A stretch of DNA of 64,000 bases from Microbacterium sp. Its GTDB lineage: Bacteria > Actinomycetota > Actinomycetes > Actinomycetales > Microbacteriaceae. Position numbers and translations under genes: made by a program. Positions 26,452 to 35,117 of this stretch are shown in pieces (positions within the stretch are counted from its first letter, which is position 1; each line of letters begins with the position of its first letter). The DNA is taken from assembly GCA_031277945.1 (NCBI GenBank), contig JAITLK010000003.1, positions 62,001 through 126,000 on the forward strand, in the 5' to 3' direction. The notes beneath the pieces were generated by a model. That model did no database searches. It saw only the letters and a list, made by a program, of their open reading frames with translations, and was not told the origin of the DNA.

Positions 26452-26497
26452 TCATGAGGAAAGGCCCGCACCTCGAGGTGCGGGCCTTTCCTCATGA
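26452..26497. terminator. Bidirectional terminator
   Basis: Perfect 46-base palindrome with arms beginning TCATGAGGAAAGGCCCGC, between the convergent small membrane gene and the ferritin-like gene. Confidence 0.9.
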
Positions 26498-26508
26498 CCT
26501 CGGAAGAA

Positions 26509-27222
26509 TCAGGATGCGAGTCCGAGCGCGTCCATGCGCTTTGCGTGGCTCGCCATCAGCGCGGTGAACACCGGCTCCACCTGTTTCTCCTCATCCGAGT
26601 CCAGGCGCGCGGGACGCAAGGCCGCTCGGGCGACCAGGAGGGTATCGCCGACGAGGCGCCGCCCCCACAGGGAGAGCAGCCAGCGCCATTCGTCATCGGC
26701 GGAGATGGTGTGGCGGAGGATCTCGGCGACCGCCGCACGATCCGGATCCACCCCGAGAATACGCACCACGCGTCGACCGGTGTCGCCGTAGCTGGAGGCC
26801 AGCGCGATGTAGAAGTCATCCAGCATCCCTGCCGTGATGTGTACCGACAGCATGGTCTCGCGGGGGCGCTTGCCGATCGTCTTCCAGCGGAATGCGTCCA
26901 GCTCCTCGCGGAACGGGAGCATCACCTCGGTGGGGACCTCACCGCGCGAGGTGATCACCTCGCACAAGCCCTGGTGCTTCGTGAGGGCCGCCCCGGCCGC
27001 CTTCGACAGCGCTTCCTTCTCCTCCAGATCCGGAGTGTTGCGGATGAGCCGGCTGAGCGTCTCGAAGTAGCCCAGCTGCAGGTACGCCGCCTGGCCCAGG
27101 AAGGTATCGATGTCAGGGGCGAGCTCCGAGAAGTCGACCCGCTGGGCATCGCTCAGCTCGTCGCGCCCGCGCAGCAACAGGGTGCGCCCCGCGGGTCGCC
27201 GCTTCCAGAACCAGTTCACCAC
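26509..27222 (-). CDS. Ferritin-like fold protein (MiaE-like, actinobacterial)
   Basis: 237 residues, all helical. The ferritin-like core runs about 30-190 with metal-site candidates in TFLGQAAYLQLGYFETLSRL (Glu of YFET), LTKHQGLCEVI (E/H region) and a later HITAGMLDDFY. Related to the tRNA-(ms2io6A)-hydroxylase-like group; Rv3210c holds the same place beside the DEAD-box gene in M. tuberculosis. Two tandem GTG codons (27219 and 27222); 27222 is chosen because TAGGCT lies 6 bases before it. Whether it hydroxylates RNA is not known. Confidence 0.85.
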   Translation of the reverse strand: MVNWFWKRRPAGRTLLLRGRDELSDAQRVDFSELAPDIDTFLGQAAYLQLGYFETLSRLIRNTPDLEEKEALSKAAGAALTKHQGLCEVITSRGEVPTEVMLPFREELDAFRWKTIGKRPRETMLSVHITAGMLDDFYIALASSYGDTGRRVVRILGVDPDRAAVAEILRHTISADDEWRWLLSLWGRRLVGDTLLVARAALRPARLDSDEEKQVEPVFTALMASHAKRMDALGLAS

Positions 27223-27228
27223 GGCCCC

Positions 27229-27234
27229 AGCCTA
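27229..27234 (-). promoter_or_regulatory. -10 hexamer of ferritin-like gene (leaderless)
   Basis: TAGGCT, 6 bases before the GTG at 27222. Confidence 0.55.
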
Positions 27235-27316
27235 CTGGGCGTGCCGCCGCACACACGGAACCCGGCATCACCCGGCACAGATGCGCGTCATCCGGGGCTC
27301 TGACAGCACCCTCCGG

Positions 27317-27423
27317 TAAGCTGGGTGCGCTCCGGCGTCGGATCGGAGCGCCGCGCCTGTGGCTGAGAGAAGGGCGTGGAACCTTCATCCCGGCAGGCTC
27401 ACTGCCAGACAGGCTCGAAAAAC
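27317..27423 (+). promoter_or_regulatory. -10 hexamer and structured leader of DEAD-box helicase gene
   Basis: TAAGCT (27317-27322) predicts transcription from about 27329 and a leader near 95 bases. Within or at the edge of it are GCGCTCCG/CGGAGCGC (27327-27334 with 27344-27351), GCCTG/CAGGC (27356-27360 with 27394-27398) enclosing GAAGG/CCTTC, and the alternative GGCAG/CTGCC (27392-27396 with 27402-27406). The last two share bases and exclude each other. No good Shine-Dalgarno precedes the GTG at 27424. Confidence 0.45.
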
Positions 27424-28884
27424 GTGACAACTTTCGCCGATCTCGACGTCGATCAGGACATCGTCGATGCCCTGGGCGCCAAGGGCATCATCGATGCGTT
27501 CCCTATCCAGGAGCAGACGATTCCGCTGTCCCTGCCCGGACAGGACGTGATCGGTCAGGCCAAGACCGGAACCGGTAAGACGTTCGGCTTCGGAATCCCC
27601 GTCGTCCAGCGCCTCGGCCAGGACCCCGCGCCCGGCGTGAAGGCGCTTATCGTCGTTCCGACCCGCGAGCTGGCGGTACAGGTCTACGAGGACATGGAGC
27701 TGCTGACGTCGAACCGTTCGACGAGCGTCGTCGCCATCTACGGCGGCAAGGCGTACGAGGGACAGATCGAACAGCTGAAGGCGGGCGCCCAGATCGTGGT
27801 CGGCACCCCCGGCCGCCTGATCGATCTCGCCGGTCAGCGCCTGCTCGATCTGTCGAATGCCACCGAGGTGGTGCTCGACGAGGCGGACAAGATGCTCGAC
27901 CTCGGCTTCCTCCCCGACATCGAGAAGATCTTCCAGCGCGTCCCCGCGATCCGCCACACGCAGCTGTTCTCCGCGACCATGCCGGGCCAGATCGTCGCGC
28001 TGGCTCGCCGCTTCATGAGCAACCCGATCCACATCCGTGCGACGGACCCCGACGAGGGCCTGACGCAGGCGAACATCAAGCACGTCATCTACCGTGCCCA
28101 CTCGCTGGACAAGGACGAGATCATCTCGCGCATCCTGCAGGCCACCGGACGGGAGAAGGTCGTCATCTTCACCCGGACGAAGCGCGCCGCCCAGAAGCTC
28201 GTCGATGAGCTGGGCGACCGCGGATTCAACGCTGCGGCCGTGCACGGCGACATGAGCCAGGAGTCGCGGGAGCGTTCCATGGCCGCGTTCAAGGCAGGCA
28301 AGCGCGACGTGCTCATCGCGACCGATGTCGCCGCCCGCGGTATCGACGTCGACGACGTCACCCACGTCATCAACCACACCATCCCGGACGATGAGAAGAC
28401 CTACCTGCACCGCGCCGGCCGCACCGGCCGTGCGGGACGCACCGGCACCGCCGTGACGTTCGTCGACTGGGAAGACCTGCACAAGTGGGCCCTGATCAAC
28501 CGCGCCCTGGAGTTCGGCCAGCCCGAACCGACCGAGACCTACTCGTCGAGCCCGCACCTGTACACGGATCTGGACATCCCGGAGGGCACCAAGGGCCGCA
28601 TCGTGAAGGCACCGGCCACGGCCACCGTGCGCACGCCGCGTCGCTCCGACTCCGCCGCGGGCGAGGGTCGCTCCGGTGAGGGACGCACACGTCGGCGTCG
28701 GCGCAGCGGCGGCGGCTCGTCGGCCGACGGCACGGCGACGGCTGACGCTCCGCGCGCCGAGGGCACCGGAACCCACGATGGGGGCGGCTCCGAGCACCAC
28801 GACGGAAATGCACCCGCCCGGCGTCGGCGTCGGCGCCGGCGCCCGGGGGGCGGCGGTGCCGCAGGCGGCGCGCCCGCCGCGTAA
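27424..28884 (+). CDS. rhlE: DEAD-box RNA helicase, RhlE-like
   Basis: 486 residues from the GTG at 27424 (MTTFADLDVDQDIVDAL, the usual family N-terminus); a GTG at 27376 would add 16 unconserved residues. Motifs: Q motif FPIQEQTIP, Walker A AKTGTGKT, PTRELAVQV, TPGRLID, DEAD as VLDEADKML, SATMP, then VIFTRTK, TDVAARGIDV and HRAGRTGRAG. The tail from about 415 is basic and glycine-rich, with two Arg runs (TRRRRRSGGG, ARRRRRRRRPGGGG) and an Ala/Asp spacer, likely for RNA binding. Counterpart of Rv3211. Remodels structured RNA in translation or RNA decay. Confidence 0.94.
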   Translation: MTTFADLDVDQDIVDALGAKGIIDAFPIQEQTIPLSLPGQDVIGQAKTGTGKTFGFGIPVVQRLGQDPAPGVKALIVVPTRELAVQVYEDMELLTSNRSTSVVAIYGGKAYEGQIEQLKAGAQIVVGTPGRLIDLAGQRLLDLSNATEVVLDEADKMLDLGFLPDIEKIFQRVPAIRHTQLFSATMPGQIVALARRFMSNPIHIRATDPDEGLTQANIKHVIYRAHSLDKDEIISRILQATGREKVVIFTRTKRAAQKLVDELGDRGFNAAAVHGDMSQESRERSMAAFKAGKRDVLIATDVAARGIDVDDVTHVINHTIPDDEKTYLHRAGRTGRAGRTGTAVTFVDWEDLHKWALINRALEFGQPEPTETYSSSPHLYTDLDIPEGTKGRIVKAPATATVRTPRRSDSAAGEGRSGEGRTRRRRRSGGGSSADGTATADAPRAEGTGTHDGGGSEHHDGNAPARRRRRRRRPGGGGAAGGAPAA

Positions 28885-28894
28885 GGTTTTCTCT

Positions 28895-28927
28895 CGAATC
28901 CCGCCGTGCTCAGCACGGCGGGATTCG
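28895..28927. terminator. Bidirectional terminator
   Basis: 16-base stem CGAATCCCGCCGTGCT / AGCACGGCGGGATTCG with a single loop base, between the convergent helicase and DUF817 genes; TTTTCTCT precedes it. Confidence 0.85.
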
Positions 28928-28931
28928 TCGT

Positions 28932-29795
28932 TCACGGCCTCGGGCGCACGAGGGGTGGTCGCGGCGGGTACACGAAGGTGACGAGTACCACCGAGATGAT
29001 CATCAGCAGGCCCCAGCTGGAGAGTTTCGACAGCGACACCAGCTGCCAGCCGTCCGCCTGATCCGGGTACTGCCAGGCACCGAAGCGCGTGCCGATGTTC
29101 TCCGCGATCCAGATGAACACCGCCACGCCGAGGAACACGGGGATGAGCGGAAGGCGGATGGTGCGCCGCCACACCCGCGCGTGCATCACGGTGGCGCCCC
29201 AGAGCAGCACGACGATCACCGTCAGCACCCAGCGCAGATCCCAGATCCAGTGGTGTGTGAAGAAGTTCGCGTAGATGGCACCGGCCACGATGGCCGTGGC
29301 CCACACCGGCGGGTAGCGGACGAACCCGAGGTCGAACAGACGGTACACGCGGACCAGATACGAGCCGACGGCCGCGTACATGAACCCGGAGAACAGCGGA
29401 ACCCCGGCAATGCGAAGCACACCGCCCGCGTCGTACTCCCAGGAGCCGACGTCCGTCTTGAACAGTTCCATCACTGTTCCCGTGACGTGGAACAGCACGA
29501 TCACCCACACCTCACGCCCGGCCTCCAGCCGCGTCGCGAGCATGATGATCTGGATGGCGATGGCGATCAGGGTAAGCAGATCGTTACGCGTGAGCAGCAG
29601 GTCGTCGGGGTACAGCACCCGCACCAGCATGATGGCCACAAGGAGCGCGGCACCGAACACGCACGCCCACGCCTGCTTCGCCACGAACACCGCGAACTCC
29701 ACAGCCACGCCACGCCAGCCGGTCTGAGGCGCGCGCGCCAGCAGCCGGCGTGCGCGGGAGTCGATTCGGGCTTCGAGCCGCGTCGGGTTCAGCAC
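28932..29795 (-). CDS. DUF817 family integral membrane protein
   Basis: 287 residues with about eight transmembrane helices. Family-like segments: GREVWVIVLFHVTGTVMELF with KTDVGSWEYDAGG, PLFSGFMYAAVGSYLVRVYR, and AENIGTRFGAWQYPDQADGW. GTG at 29795 has TAGGGT 6 bases upstream, a leaderless start. Alone in its unit. The family has no assigned function; the conserved Trp/Glu/Asp residues in the loops suggest a polar active or binding site, which is only inference. Confidence 0.85.
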   Translation of the reverse strand: MLNPTRLEARIDSRARRLLARAPQTGWRGVAVEFAVFVAKQAWACVFGAALLVAIMLVRVLYPDDLLLTRNDLLTLIAIAIQIIMLATRLEAGREVWVIVLFHVTGTVMELFKTDVGSWEYDAGGVLRIAGVPLFSGFMYAAVGSYLVRVYRLFDLGFVRYPPVWATAIVAGAIYANFFTHHWIWDLRWVLTVIVVLLWGATVMHARVWRRTIRLPLIPVFLGVAVFIWIAENIGTRFGAWQYPDQADGWQLVSLSKLSSWGLLMIISVVLVTFVYPPRPPLVRPRP

Positions 29796-29801
29796 CCCGC
29801 G

Positions 29802-29807
29802 ACCCTA
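29802..29807 (-). promoter_or_regulatory. -10 hexamer of DUF817 gene (leaderless)
   Basis: TAGGGT, 6 bases before the GTG at 29795. Confidence 0.55.
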
Positions 29808-29867
29808 GCGCACCGGTCCGGGAGACGGCCCGACGGAGGTCGGGGACGCGCAGTGCGGGCGGCGGCG

Positions 29868-30746
29868 CTACGCGTCGGGTGGGTACACCGGCGCCGTGCC
29901 CGAGCCTTCGTTGATGATCGCGGCGACGTTCTCGTCGGTGGTCGTGTTCTCCCCCGGACGGTTCGGTTTGCCCGTGCCGTGGTAGTCGCTGGATCCCGTC
30001 ACGATCAGCCCATGTCGCTTCACCAGCGCACGCAACGCGCGCTTGCCATCGGCGGTGTTCTCCCGATGATCGATCTCGAAGCCCGCCAGTCCCACTGCGA
30101 TGAGTTCCTCGAGCACGGGGATCGGGAGCATACCGGCGCGGCCATGGGGCGCAGGGTGAGCCATGATCGGCACGCCCCCGGCGTCCCGGATGAGCCTCAC
30201 CGCATCGCGCGGATCCGGTGAGTACAGCGGGACGGTGTATCCGGTGCGCGGGTGCAGGATGCCGGCGAACGCCTCCTCCCGGTCACGGACGATCCCGCGG
30301 GCGATCAGCGCATCGGCGATGTGCGGTCGTCCGATCGTCGCGTCCTCCAGCCGCTGCGCGAGGACGTCGTCCCAGGTGAGCGCGTAGTCGGCGGCGATGT
30401 TTCCGACGATGCGCTCGGCGCGTCCCAGCCGGTCCGCGCGGATGCGCTCGGTCTCGGCGAGGAGGGCGGCGTCATCCGGGTCGAACAGGTAGGCGAGCAT
30501 GTGGATGCTCTGCCACTGATACCGCGTGGACAGTTCCATCCCCGGAATCAGCGTCATGCCCAGCTCCCGCGTGCGCGTGGCTGCCTCGCTCCATCCCGTC
30601 GTGGTGTCGTGATCGGTGAGTGAGACCGTGCGGAGCCCGTGCACGTGGGCCGCTGTGATGACGTCGGCCGGGTGCTCCGTGCCGTCCGAGCGCGACGAGT
30701 GCAGGTGCAGGTCGGCGGGACCGCGGAAGCGCACGTCGGTGGTCAT
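29868..30746 (-). CDS. PHP-domain metal-dependent phosphoesterase
   Basis: 292 residues from the ATG at 30746. Metal-binding motifs of the PHP fold are in order: DLHLHSSRSDG, SLTDHDTTTGW, PGMELS, an AHPAPHGR segment, and GSSDYHG near the C-terminus. Homologues include 3',5'-nucleotide bisphosphate/AMP phosphatases (RNase AM type), so nucleotide or oligoribonucleotide dephosphorylation is the likely role. TACGCT stands 6 bases before the ATG, hence leaderless; longer upstream frames run into the divergent gene. It shares a 64-base divergent promoter region with the EEP gene. Confidence 0.9.
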   Translation of the reverse strand: MTTDVRFRGPADLHLHSSRSDGTEHPADVITAAHVHGLRTVSLTDHDTTTGWSEAATRTRELGMTLIPGMELSTRYQWQSIHMLAYLFDPDDAALLAETERIRADRLGRAERIVGNIAADYALTWDDVLAQRLEDATIGRPHIADALIARGIVRDREEAFAGILHPRTGYTVPLYSPDPRDAVRLIRDAGGVPIMAHPAPHGRAGMLPIPVLEELIAVGLAGFEIDHRENTADGKRALRALVKRHGLIVTGSSDYHGTGKPNRPGENTTTDENVAAIINEGSGTAPVYPPDA

Positions 30747-30752
30747 CCTCTG

Positions 30753-30758
30753 AGCGTA
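30753..30758 (-). promoter_or_regulatory. -10 hexamer of PHP gene (leaderless)
   Basis: TACGCT, 6 bases before the ATG at 30746. Confidence 0.55.
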
Positions 30759-30797
30759 TCGCGGGCCCGCGCGGACCGTTCTCTCAGCAGCGCGCCC

Positions 30798-30803
30798 TAG
30801 GCT
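30798..30803 (+). promoter_or_regulatory. -10 hexamer of EEP gene (leaderless)
   Basis: TAGGCT, 7 bases before the GTG at 30811. Confidence 0.55.
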
Positions 30804-30810
30804 CGACAGC

Positions 30811-31839
30811 GTGTTGCGAATGCTCGGTCTGCTGATCACGGTGTGCGCCGCGATCGCGACGGCGATCGTGACGTGGCCGCAGTTCTTCCACCTCGAGCGC
30901 ACCTTCCCCTTCGCACAGGCCGTCGCATCCCGCGGTCTGCTGGCGGTCGTGTTCGTCTGCGTGGCGATCGTCGCGCTGCTGCTGTCGTTCGCGAAGTCGA
31001 TCCGTGGCTTCGCCGCCTCGCTCGCGATCATCGGCATCATCGGTGCGGGAGCGAACGGCGCGATCCTGGCCGTGCGCGGTTTCGGCACGCAGGCGCTGCC
31101 GGAGAAGACCGCCACCAGCCTGCGCGTGATGGCATGGAACACTGCAGGCGAGGCCACACCGGCCGACACCATCGCAGAGACGGCCGTAGCCATGGACGCC
31201 GACATCGTCTCGCTGCCGGAGACCGCAGAGTCCGTGGGTGAGCGCGTCGCTGTCGCGATGCGCGATCTCGGGCGGCCGATGTGGGTGTTGCACGTTTCCT
31301 TCAATCAGACCGATTACGAAGGGCCGCAGGCGTGGGAGACCACCATCCTCATCTCCCCGCAGCTCGGCGACTACTCGGTGATCCAGTCGTCGGAGGACGG
31401 CACGAGCAACACCGGCTCGCTGCCGAGCGCAGTCGCCATGCCCGTCGACGGCGATGGGCCCACGATCGTCGCCGTTCATGCAGTGGCCCCGCGCCCGGCG
31501 CAGATGGCCGGCTGGGAGAAGGATCTCCAGTGGATCGCCGACCAGTGCGCCGACGGGAACGTGATCCTCGCCGGTGACTTCAACGCAACGATGGACCATA
31601 TGGCCTCCCTCGGCACCGGCGACGGTCTCATGGGCCAGTGCACCGACGTGGCTGCCGCCACGGGCAACGGCGCTGTGGGCACGTGGCCCACGGGCATCCC
31701 CGCCCTCGCGGGTGTTCCCATCGATCATGTGATGACGTCTCAGTCCTGGAGGCCGACGGGCTCCGTGGTGCTGCGCTCCCTGGACGATTCCGGGAGCGAC
31801 CACCGCCCGCTCATCGTCCAGCTGGAGCCCGCAGGCTGA
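30811..31839 (+). CDS. Membrane-anchored endonuclease/exonuclease/phosphatase family protein
   Basis: 342 residues: three N-terminal transmembrane helices (about 4-24, 42-62, 68-90), then an EEP domain outside the membrane with VMAWNTAGEA, DIVSLPETAE (metal Glu), VILAGDFNATMDHM (catalytic Asp-x-Asn) and the C-terminal SDHRPLIVQL (Asp-His pair). All core EEP residues look intact. The fold covers phosphodiesterases from DNases to sphingomyelinases and inositol phosphatases, so the substrate is open. The layout resembles other actinobacterial membrane EEP proteins. Confidence 0.88.
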   Translation: MLRMLGLLITVCAAIATAIVTWPQFFHLERTFPFAQAVASRGLLAVVFVCVAIVALLLSFAKSIRGFAASLAIIGIIGAGANGAILAVRGFGTQALPEKTATSLRVMAWNTAGEATPADTIAETAVAMDADIVSLPETAESVGERVAVAMRDLGRPMWVLHVSFNQTDYEGPQAWETTILISPQLGDYSVIQSSEDGTSNTGSLPSAVAMPVDGDGPTIVAVHAVAPRPAQMAGWEKDLQWIADQCADGNVILAGDFNATMDHMASLGTGDGLMGQCTDVAAATGNGAVGTWPTGIPALAGVPIDHVMTSQSWRPTGSVVLRSLDDSGSDHRPLIVQLEPAG

Positions 31840-31872
31840 TCCGTGCGCACCCCCTCGTGAGAGGATGGATGC

Positions 31873-33285
31873 ATGAGCATGACAGGTGACGAGGCCTCCG
31901 TGGCCGAGAGCGAGACTCCCGCAGTCAGCAACCGCAAGCAGCCGTTCCCGCAGGGGTTCCTCGACACCATCTCGACGGGATGGGCCGAGCGCGAGGAAGC
32001 TCCCGCGCCCGCTCGCGAGCAGGCGGCCTACGCCGCTCGTCGACGCGCTGCCGTGTCGGCGGCATTCCCCGGCAAGCGGCTGGTCATCCCGGCCGGTGCC
32101 GTCAAGCAGCGCAGCAACGACACCGACTACCCGTTCCGCGCGCACTCCGCTTTCAGCCACCTCACCGGGTGGGGAAGCGAATCGGAGCCGGATTCGGTCC
32201 TCGTGCTCGACCCCACCGACGGCGGCCACACGGCCACCCTCTACTTCCGCGAGCGCGCCGACCGCACCACGGCCGAGTTCTACTCTGATGCCTCGATCGG
32301 CGAGTTCTGGATCGGTCCGCGTCCATCGCTGGCGGCGGTGGCCGTCGATCTCGGACTGGAGACGGCGCACGTCGATGCGTTCGAGACTCACGACGGCGAT
32401 CTGGTCGTCGAGGATGATGACGCCCTGACCTCGTTCGTGTCGGAGCTGCGCTTCGTGAAGGACGAGTACGAGATCGCGCAGATGCGTGAGGCTGTCCGGG
32501 TCACCGCCGATGGCTTCGATGACATCATCCGCGAGCTGCCGCGCGCGATCGCGCATGCGAAGGGTGAGCGGGTCGTGGAAGGCGTCTTCCACCAGCGCGC
32601 GCGGACGGACGGGAACTGGGAGGGGTACGACACCATCGCGGCGTCGGGAGCCCACGCCACCTACCTGCACTGGACGCGCAATGACGGCGCCGTCCGTCCG
32701 GGCGATCTCATCCTGGTGGACGCCGGCGCCGAGCTGGACAGCCTCTACACTGCCGACATCACCCGTACGCTGCCGGTATCGGGGACTTTCACCGACATCC
32801 AGCGCAAGATCTATGAAGCGGTGCGCGAGGCGGCCGACGCCGCCTTCGCCATCGTGAAGCCCGGCATCCGCTTCCGCCAGGTGCACGAGACCGCCATGAC
32901 GGTGATCGCTGCGCGGGTGGCGGAATGGGGCCTGCTGCCGGTCACCGCCGAGGAGGCGCTGGACGCCGATCGTGGCGGCCAGCACCGGCGTTACATGGTG
33001 CACGGCACGAGCCACCACCTCGGCATCGACGTGCACGACTGCGCCGCGGCGCGTCGCGAGATGTACTACGACGGCACGATCGAGGAGGGCATGGTCTTCA
33101 CGATCGAGCCCGGCCTGTACTTCCAGGCGGACGATCAGACCGTGCCGGCGGAGTATCGCGGCATCGGAGTTCGTATCGAGGACGACATCCTCGTGACCGC
33201 AGACGGCGCAGAGAATCTCTCCGCCGCTATCCCGCGGACGGCCGACGAGGTCGAAGCGTGGATCGCCCGCGTGCAGCGAGGCTGA
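31873..33285 (+). CDS. pepP: Xaa-Pro aminopeptidase (M24B)
   Basis: 470 residues. An N-terminal AMP-N domain (VIPAGAVKQRSNDTDYPFR, FSHLTGW) precedes the pita-bread peptidase domain. Metal ligands are recognisable: LVDAGAELDSLYTADITRTL (two Asp), HGTSHHLGIDVHD (His), GMVFTIEPGLYF (Glu) and GVRIEDDILVT (Glu). Removes N-terminal residues preceding proline in the cytoplasm. GAGAGGA lies 9 bases before the ATG, and it follows the EEP gene by 33 bases, possibly as one unit. A strong terminator follows. Confidence 0.95.
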   Translation: MSMTGDEASVAESETPAVSNRKQPFPQGFLDTISTGWAEREEAPAPAREQAAYAARRRAAVSAAFPGKRLVIPAGAVKQRSNDTDYPFRAHSAFSHLTGWGSESEPDSVLVLDPTDGGHTATLYFRERADRTTAEFYSDASIGEFWIGPRPSLAAVAVDLGLETAHVDAFETHDGDLVVEDDDALTSFVSELRFVKDEYEIAQMREAVRVTADGFDDIIRELPRAIAHAKGERVVEGVFHQRARTDGNWEGYDTIAASGAHATYLHWTRNDGAVRPGDLILVDAGAELDSLYTADITRTLPVSGTFTDIQRKIYEAVREAADAAFAIVKPGIRFRQVHETAMTVIAARVAEWGLLPVTAEEALDADRGGQHRRYMVHGTSHHLGIDVHDCAAARREMYYDGTIEEGMVFTIEPGLYFQADDQTVPAEYRGIGVRIEDDILVTADGAENLSAAIPRTADEVEAWIARVQRG

Positions 33286-33294
33286 TCTGCCCTG

Positions 33295-33337
33295 ACGACG
33301 ATGCCCGCGCGAGTTCTCCTCGCGCGGGCATCGTCGT
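33295..33337. terminator. Bidirectional terminator
   Basis: Perfect 19-base stem ACGACGATGCCCGCGCGAG / CTCGCGCGGGCATCGTCGT, 5-base loop TTCTC, between the convergent pepP and hydrolase genes. Confidence 0.9.
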
Positions 33338-33348
33338 GTCGTGAGGGA

Positions 33349-34023
33349 TCAGCCGAGCACGAACTCACGGACGATCGGCGCGAGCTCAGCGCCGATCACG
33401 TCGGCCGGCCGCTTGTTCCCCTTCACCTCGAAACCGTGCGTGCCGCCCTCCACCCAGTGCACCCGCGCGTCCGCGCAGGCGGCCACTGCTTCCTCCAGCT
33501 GGGAATGCGGATCGACGAACGGGTCGCGCGTGCCGGAGACAAAAAGCTGCGGCTGCGAGATCTTCGGGAGGTGCTCCGCTCGCGGAGCCTCAGGCTTACC
33601 CGGTGCGTGCAGCGGATACCCCAGGTACACCAGCCCGGCGGTGGGGAGTCCGTCAGCGACGGCCATCGACGCCATCCGGCCGCCATAGGAGCGCCCGGCG
33701 AACCAGACGGGACCGGGGAGGTCGGATCGCGAGCGGACGTGCGACGCCACCGCAGTCCACGTGGCCAGGGCGTGTGCCGCCGGGCCGGGCATGCGCCTGC
33801 CCGCCTCGACATACGGGAAGTTGAACCGCACGGTGGCGATGCCGCTGTCCCGCAGGGCCGTCGACAGCCCTACGAGGAAGCCGTGGTCCATCGTCGAGCC
33901 CGCCCCGTGGGCGAGGATCAGTGTGGCACGGGCGTCGGCCACCGGCTCGACCGCGACGTGAACCTCCGCCTTCGCGCCGGTGGGCAGCAGAACCGGGATG
34001 GTGTCCGCGGCACCCGGTGTCAC
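33349..34023 (-). CDS. Alpha/beta hydrolase (KANL3/Tex30-like)
   Basis: 224 residues with oxyanion strand ATLILAHGAGSTMDHGF, nucleophile Ser in FAGRSYGGRMASM, acid Asp in VSGTRDPFVDPH and His in GGTHGFEVKGNKRP. Small, lidless hydrolase of the Tex30/KAT8-complex-like group; probably an esterase or thioesterase-like enzyme with no known substrate. GTG start inside the 3' end of the Gsp17M-like gene (4-base overlap), so translation is coupled to it. Confidence 0.88.
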   Translation of the reverse strand: MTPGAADTIPVLLPTGAKAEVHVAVEPVADARATLILAHGAGSTMDHGFLVGLSTALRDSGIATVRFNFPYVEAGRRMPGPAAHALATWTAVASHVRSRSDLPGPVWFAGRSYGGRMASMAVADGLPTAGLVYLGYPLHAPGKPEAPRAEHLPKISQPQLFVSGTRDPFVDPHSQLEEAVAACADARVHWVEGGTHGFEVKGNKRPADVIGAELAPIVREFVLG

Positions 34024-34973
34024 GGGCGCTCGGTGCTGTCGTGCGTGCCCTGCTCGGCACTGTCCTCCGCAGTCTGCTCGGCACCGTCGTGCGTGACGTG
34101 CTCCTCGCTCGCGGTTCCGGCGTCGGCGTCATCCCGCGGTGCGTCGGAGCGCTCAGCGGATGTGGCATCGGCCGTGCGATCGGCCGCTGCGGCGGGAGTC
34201 GATGTCGAGTCCACGGGCGCTGCGGTCGCCGGATCCACGCGCACACCGAAGCGCGGCGGTTCCTCCGGATGCGGGGCGGGGCGGGTCGGCGCAGGTGCAG
34301 CCGGAGGCTGGGTTGCCGCCGGGGGTGCCGACGGATCGATGCGGACGCCGTAGCGGGGTGGCTCGGTGGACGCCGCCGGGCGGGATGCCGGTGCCGCGGG
34401 GGGCTGCGCCGCGGAGTGGGGCGCGGCGGAAGGATCCACCCGCTCGCCGTATCGCGGCGGTTCATTCGACGCAGGAGCGGACGGTCGTGTCTGCGGCCGA
34501 TGCCCGCCCGGGGCCGTACCGAGCACCTGCCGGGCCTTGTGGATGCTCGTGGGCATCACGGTCACCTCGTAGTGATCGGCCACCACCTGCATGACGCTGG
34601 CATAGTCCCGGCGGCGGCGGATGAGCGTGTAGGCGATGATGCTCATCAGCATTCCGAGCGCCACGCCCACCACCATGCAGCCGAGGAACAGCTGCATCAG
34701 GTTCTGCTCGGCGCCGAAGGTGAACACCAGGGAGAAGATCAGCCCCAGGAAGATGCCGTTGACGGCGCCCTGACGAGCCGCCGTCGCATAGCCGAGCCTG
34801 CCCGTGACCCGCTCGATCGAACGCAGACCGCGTCCCACGATCGCGATCTCCCGCGCCGGGATCTCGGCCTGGATGAGGGCAGACACCGCCTTCTGCGCTC
34901 CCGTGTACTCGGGGAACGATCCGACGACCTCGCCGACCTCTGTATTGCCACCCAGGGGGCCCATCATGCTCAC
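34020..34973 (-). CDS. Gsp17M/YflT-domain membrane protein with repeat tail
   Basis: 317 residues. Residues 10-60 are a general-stress-protein-17M-like domain (VVGSFPEYTGAQKAVSALI, IPAREIAIVGRGL), followed by two transmembrane helices (about 70-90 and 94-114). The cytoplasmic half after 150 is Pro/Ala-rich and carries three repeats: NEPPRYGERVDPSA, TEPPRYGVRIDPSA and EEPPRFGVRVDPAT, then an acidic Thr/Glu/Asp tail. Start GTG at 34973, with GAGAGG 7 bases upstream. The same Gsp17M-plus-PRYG layout is, as far as I recall, widespread in Microbacteriaceae. Role unknown. Confidence 0.82.
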   Translation of the reverse strand: MSMMGPLGGNTEVGEVVGSFPEYTGAQKAVSALIQAEIPAREIAIVGRGLRSIERVTGRLGYATAARQGAVNGIFLGLIFSLVFTFGAEQNLMQLFLGCMVVGVALGMLMSIIAYTLIRRRRDYASVMQVVADHYEVTVMPTSIHKARQVLGTAPGGHRPQTRPSAPASNEPPRYGERVDPSAAPHSAAQPPAAPASRPAASTEPPRYGVRIDPSAPPAATQPPAAPAPTRPAPHPEEPPRFGVRVDPATAAPVDSTSTPAAAADRTADATSAERSDAPRDDADAGTASEEHVTHDGAEQTAEDSAEQGTHDSTERP

Positions 34974-35105
34974 TGGTCTGCCTCTCCTCCGTCAGCGTTC
35001 CGTAACCGGCTCGCGCCGCCTCCCGGCAGTCGCGCCGTCACCGAACTCGCTCATCATTCTTTCACGCGCTCCTCTCCATCCCCCGGGTGCCCAGCATTCG
35101 GCGAC

Positions 35106-35111
35106 TACGCT
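35106..35111 (+). promoter_or_regulatory. -10 hexamer of MgtE-N/CBS operon (leaderless)
   Basis: TACGCT, 6 bases before the GTG at 35118. Confidence 0.6.
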
Positions 35112-35117
35112 GAGAGC

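Noticed and set aside
27361..27400. GGCTGAGAG in the helicase leader resembling the TPP riboswitch core
   Set aside because: The second conserved part (CCTGATC...CCGG) is absent and the downstream gene is not thiamine-related.
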